Source: Erythrobacter sp. | GTDB taxonomy: Bacteria > Pseudomonadota > Alphaproteobacteria > Sphingomonadales > Sphingomonadaceae | NCBI GenBank assembly: GCA_030148605.1 | Contig: JASBTD010000063.1 | Coordinates: 1 to 64,000, forward strand | DNA length: 64,000 nucleotides | Direction of reading: 5' to 3' | Part shown: piece after piece, positions 63,226 to 64,000 of the stretch | How the letters are laid out: each line of letters opens with the position of its first letter | Numbering within the stretch: the stretch's first letter is position 1 | Made by a program: the position numbers and the translations under genes | Notes under the pieces: model-generated | Databases searched by the model: none | Told to the model about the DNA's origin: nothing | The model's input: the letters and a program-made list of their open reading frames with translations, nothing else

Positions 63226-64000
63226 TCAGTTAGACTCAACCTCATATCGCCGCGAAGCATTGGCGATTGCGTCTTCGCGCCAGAAATGCACCGGTTTGAG
63301 CTGATGATCGACGAAAAGCTGCATCTGGTCGGTGTGGTGCGGACTGTCAGGCCGCGTGATCGCCGCGCCGAAAGGCTGGATCGATTGCGAACGCACGCGC
63401 CCGCCATCGCGCGGCCATTCGACCCATTGGATAAAGCTGTCTCCGTGGACCAGCCGCAAGCGGCCATCATCGTCGACACGCCATGTGGTTGATGCACGCA
63501 ATGTGTCCGAACCGCCATCGAGCGGTAAGTCGACATCGCCCTGCCGCAAACGCAGCAATTCGCTCATCGGGGGATCGATCCGCCCGAAATGCGTCATCAA
63601 GTGGTCGACCTTGTCACGCAAATGCGCTTCGACATCGGGATAATCCTTGTTCTGATATTCGGCTGACATGAAATCCTTGATCATCAACAGCGCGAGGCTG
63701 TCGCCGGCGCCTATGCTATCGGCTGTGAAGTCCCAATTCAGCAGCAATTGGCGTGCTTCAGCGAGGTCACCTTCAACCTCTAGCGCCTTCAGCGCATCCC
63801 ACAGCTCAGCGACATAGCCTTCGCGCTCATAGGCCGTGTCATATTTGATCCGACGCAGGTTTGCGCGATCCAGCACTTCGGCTTCGCTAAGCAGCTTCCA
63901 CGCCCGGCGCGATCGATTGGTCTGCTTCAGCTCCACACCCAGGATCGGAGACACGCTGTCGCGGTCGATATCATCCGCCGCACCCGCAGCCGTGTAAGGC
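63226..64000 (-). CDS. Penicillin-acylase family protein, C-terminal part (cut by the window edge)
   Basis: The reading frame is open from the right edge to 63226 on the minus strand, with no start needed inside. The visible 257 residues end in a pattern typical of N-terminal nucleophile acylases (penicillin, aculeacin A or acyl-homoserine-lactone acylases): DSVSPILGVELKQTNRSRRA, then FGAAITRPDSPHHTDQMQLF near the end. The catalytic Ser and linker would be beyond the edge. Members act on acylated amines in the periplasm, and some quench quorum signals. A start at GTG 63954 is possible but unlikely. Confidence 0.75.
   Translation of the reverse strand, partial: PYTAAGAADDIDRDSVSPILGVELKQTNRSRRAWKLLSEAEVLDRANLRRIKYDTAYEREGYVAELWDALKALEVEGDLAEARQLLLNWDFTADSIGAGDSLALLMIKDFMSAEYQNKDYPDVEAHLRDKVDHLMTHFGRIDPPMSELLRLRQGDVDLPLDGGSDTLRASTTWRVDDDGRLRLVHGDSFIQWVEWPRDGGRVRSQSIQPFGAAITRPDSPHHTDQMQLFVDHQLKPVHFWREDAIANASRRYEVESN

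Overview
The window is about 64 kb of dense, GC-rich chromosomal DNA. Gene content points to an alphaproteobacterium, most likely a sphingomonad near Erythrobacteraceae. The signs are a ChpT histidine phosphotransferase, an ATP12-type F1 assembly factor, a DUF3297 protein, a TauE plus TIGR02186 pair, RpoH instead of an E. coli-like heat-shock set, and the Sphingomonadales-like dispersed palindromes. That placement is inference from gene families; no database search was run. I see no prophage, insertion sequence, CRISPR array or plasmid backbone.

Layout. 0-5 kb: a broken ORF at the edge, tRNA-Val, sppA, then pyrB fused to a small helix-turn-helix domain and a dihydroorotase-like partner. 5-10 kb: a membrane protein, a ParA / ribbon-helix-helix / SPOR-lipoprotein cluster, and a DUF418 protein. 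10-14.5 kb: bfd and bfr with Fur-like sites, a TetR regulator with three operator copies facing a damaged quinone reductase gene, der, and a DUF3297 protein. 14.6-20.7 kb: tRNA-Leu, trigger factor with a histone-H1-like tail, a secreted amidase, clpP and clpX. 20.7-26 kb: a coupled run of mtgA, a cation diffusion facilitator, an ECF sigma factor and its anti-sigma factor, then a secreted fasciclin protein; M20 hydrolase; DUF4242. 26-31 kb: rpoH, an RluD-type synthase, a GIY-YIG/JAMM fusion bracketed by inverted repeats, chpT, a peptidoglycan amidase, and rnpB. 31-44.7 kb: glutamate-synthase-like FMN protein, ugd, phosphoesterase, porin, gloA, nhaA, an NfrB/NfrA-like pair, TauE, TIGR02186, HerA-like ATPase, queE. 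44.7-55 kb: valS with an inserted palindromic element, a Mla-type lipid transport operon, and a tightly packed operon from crcB through two RNA/flavin proteins to the ATP12 chaperone. 55-64 kb: rpsU, FKBP, DUF4153, gatC-gatA-gatB with two genes between gatA and gatB, trmL, a small protein and the end of a penicillin-acylase-like gene.

The most unusual items are palindromic repeats that sit in coding DNA. A 29-bp repeat occurs as a perfect inverted pair around a GIY-YIG nuclease gene and makes that gene read through into a JAMM metalloprotease. A different element of about 138 bp, with four hairpins, is inserted in frame in valS. Other points worth following are the HTH-PyrB fusion with a palindrome just upstream, the dihydroorotase homologue lacking its metal ligands, the trigger factor tail, the damaged TetR-controlled reductase, and the ECF sigma / fasciclin arrangement.
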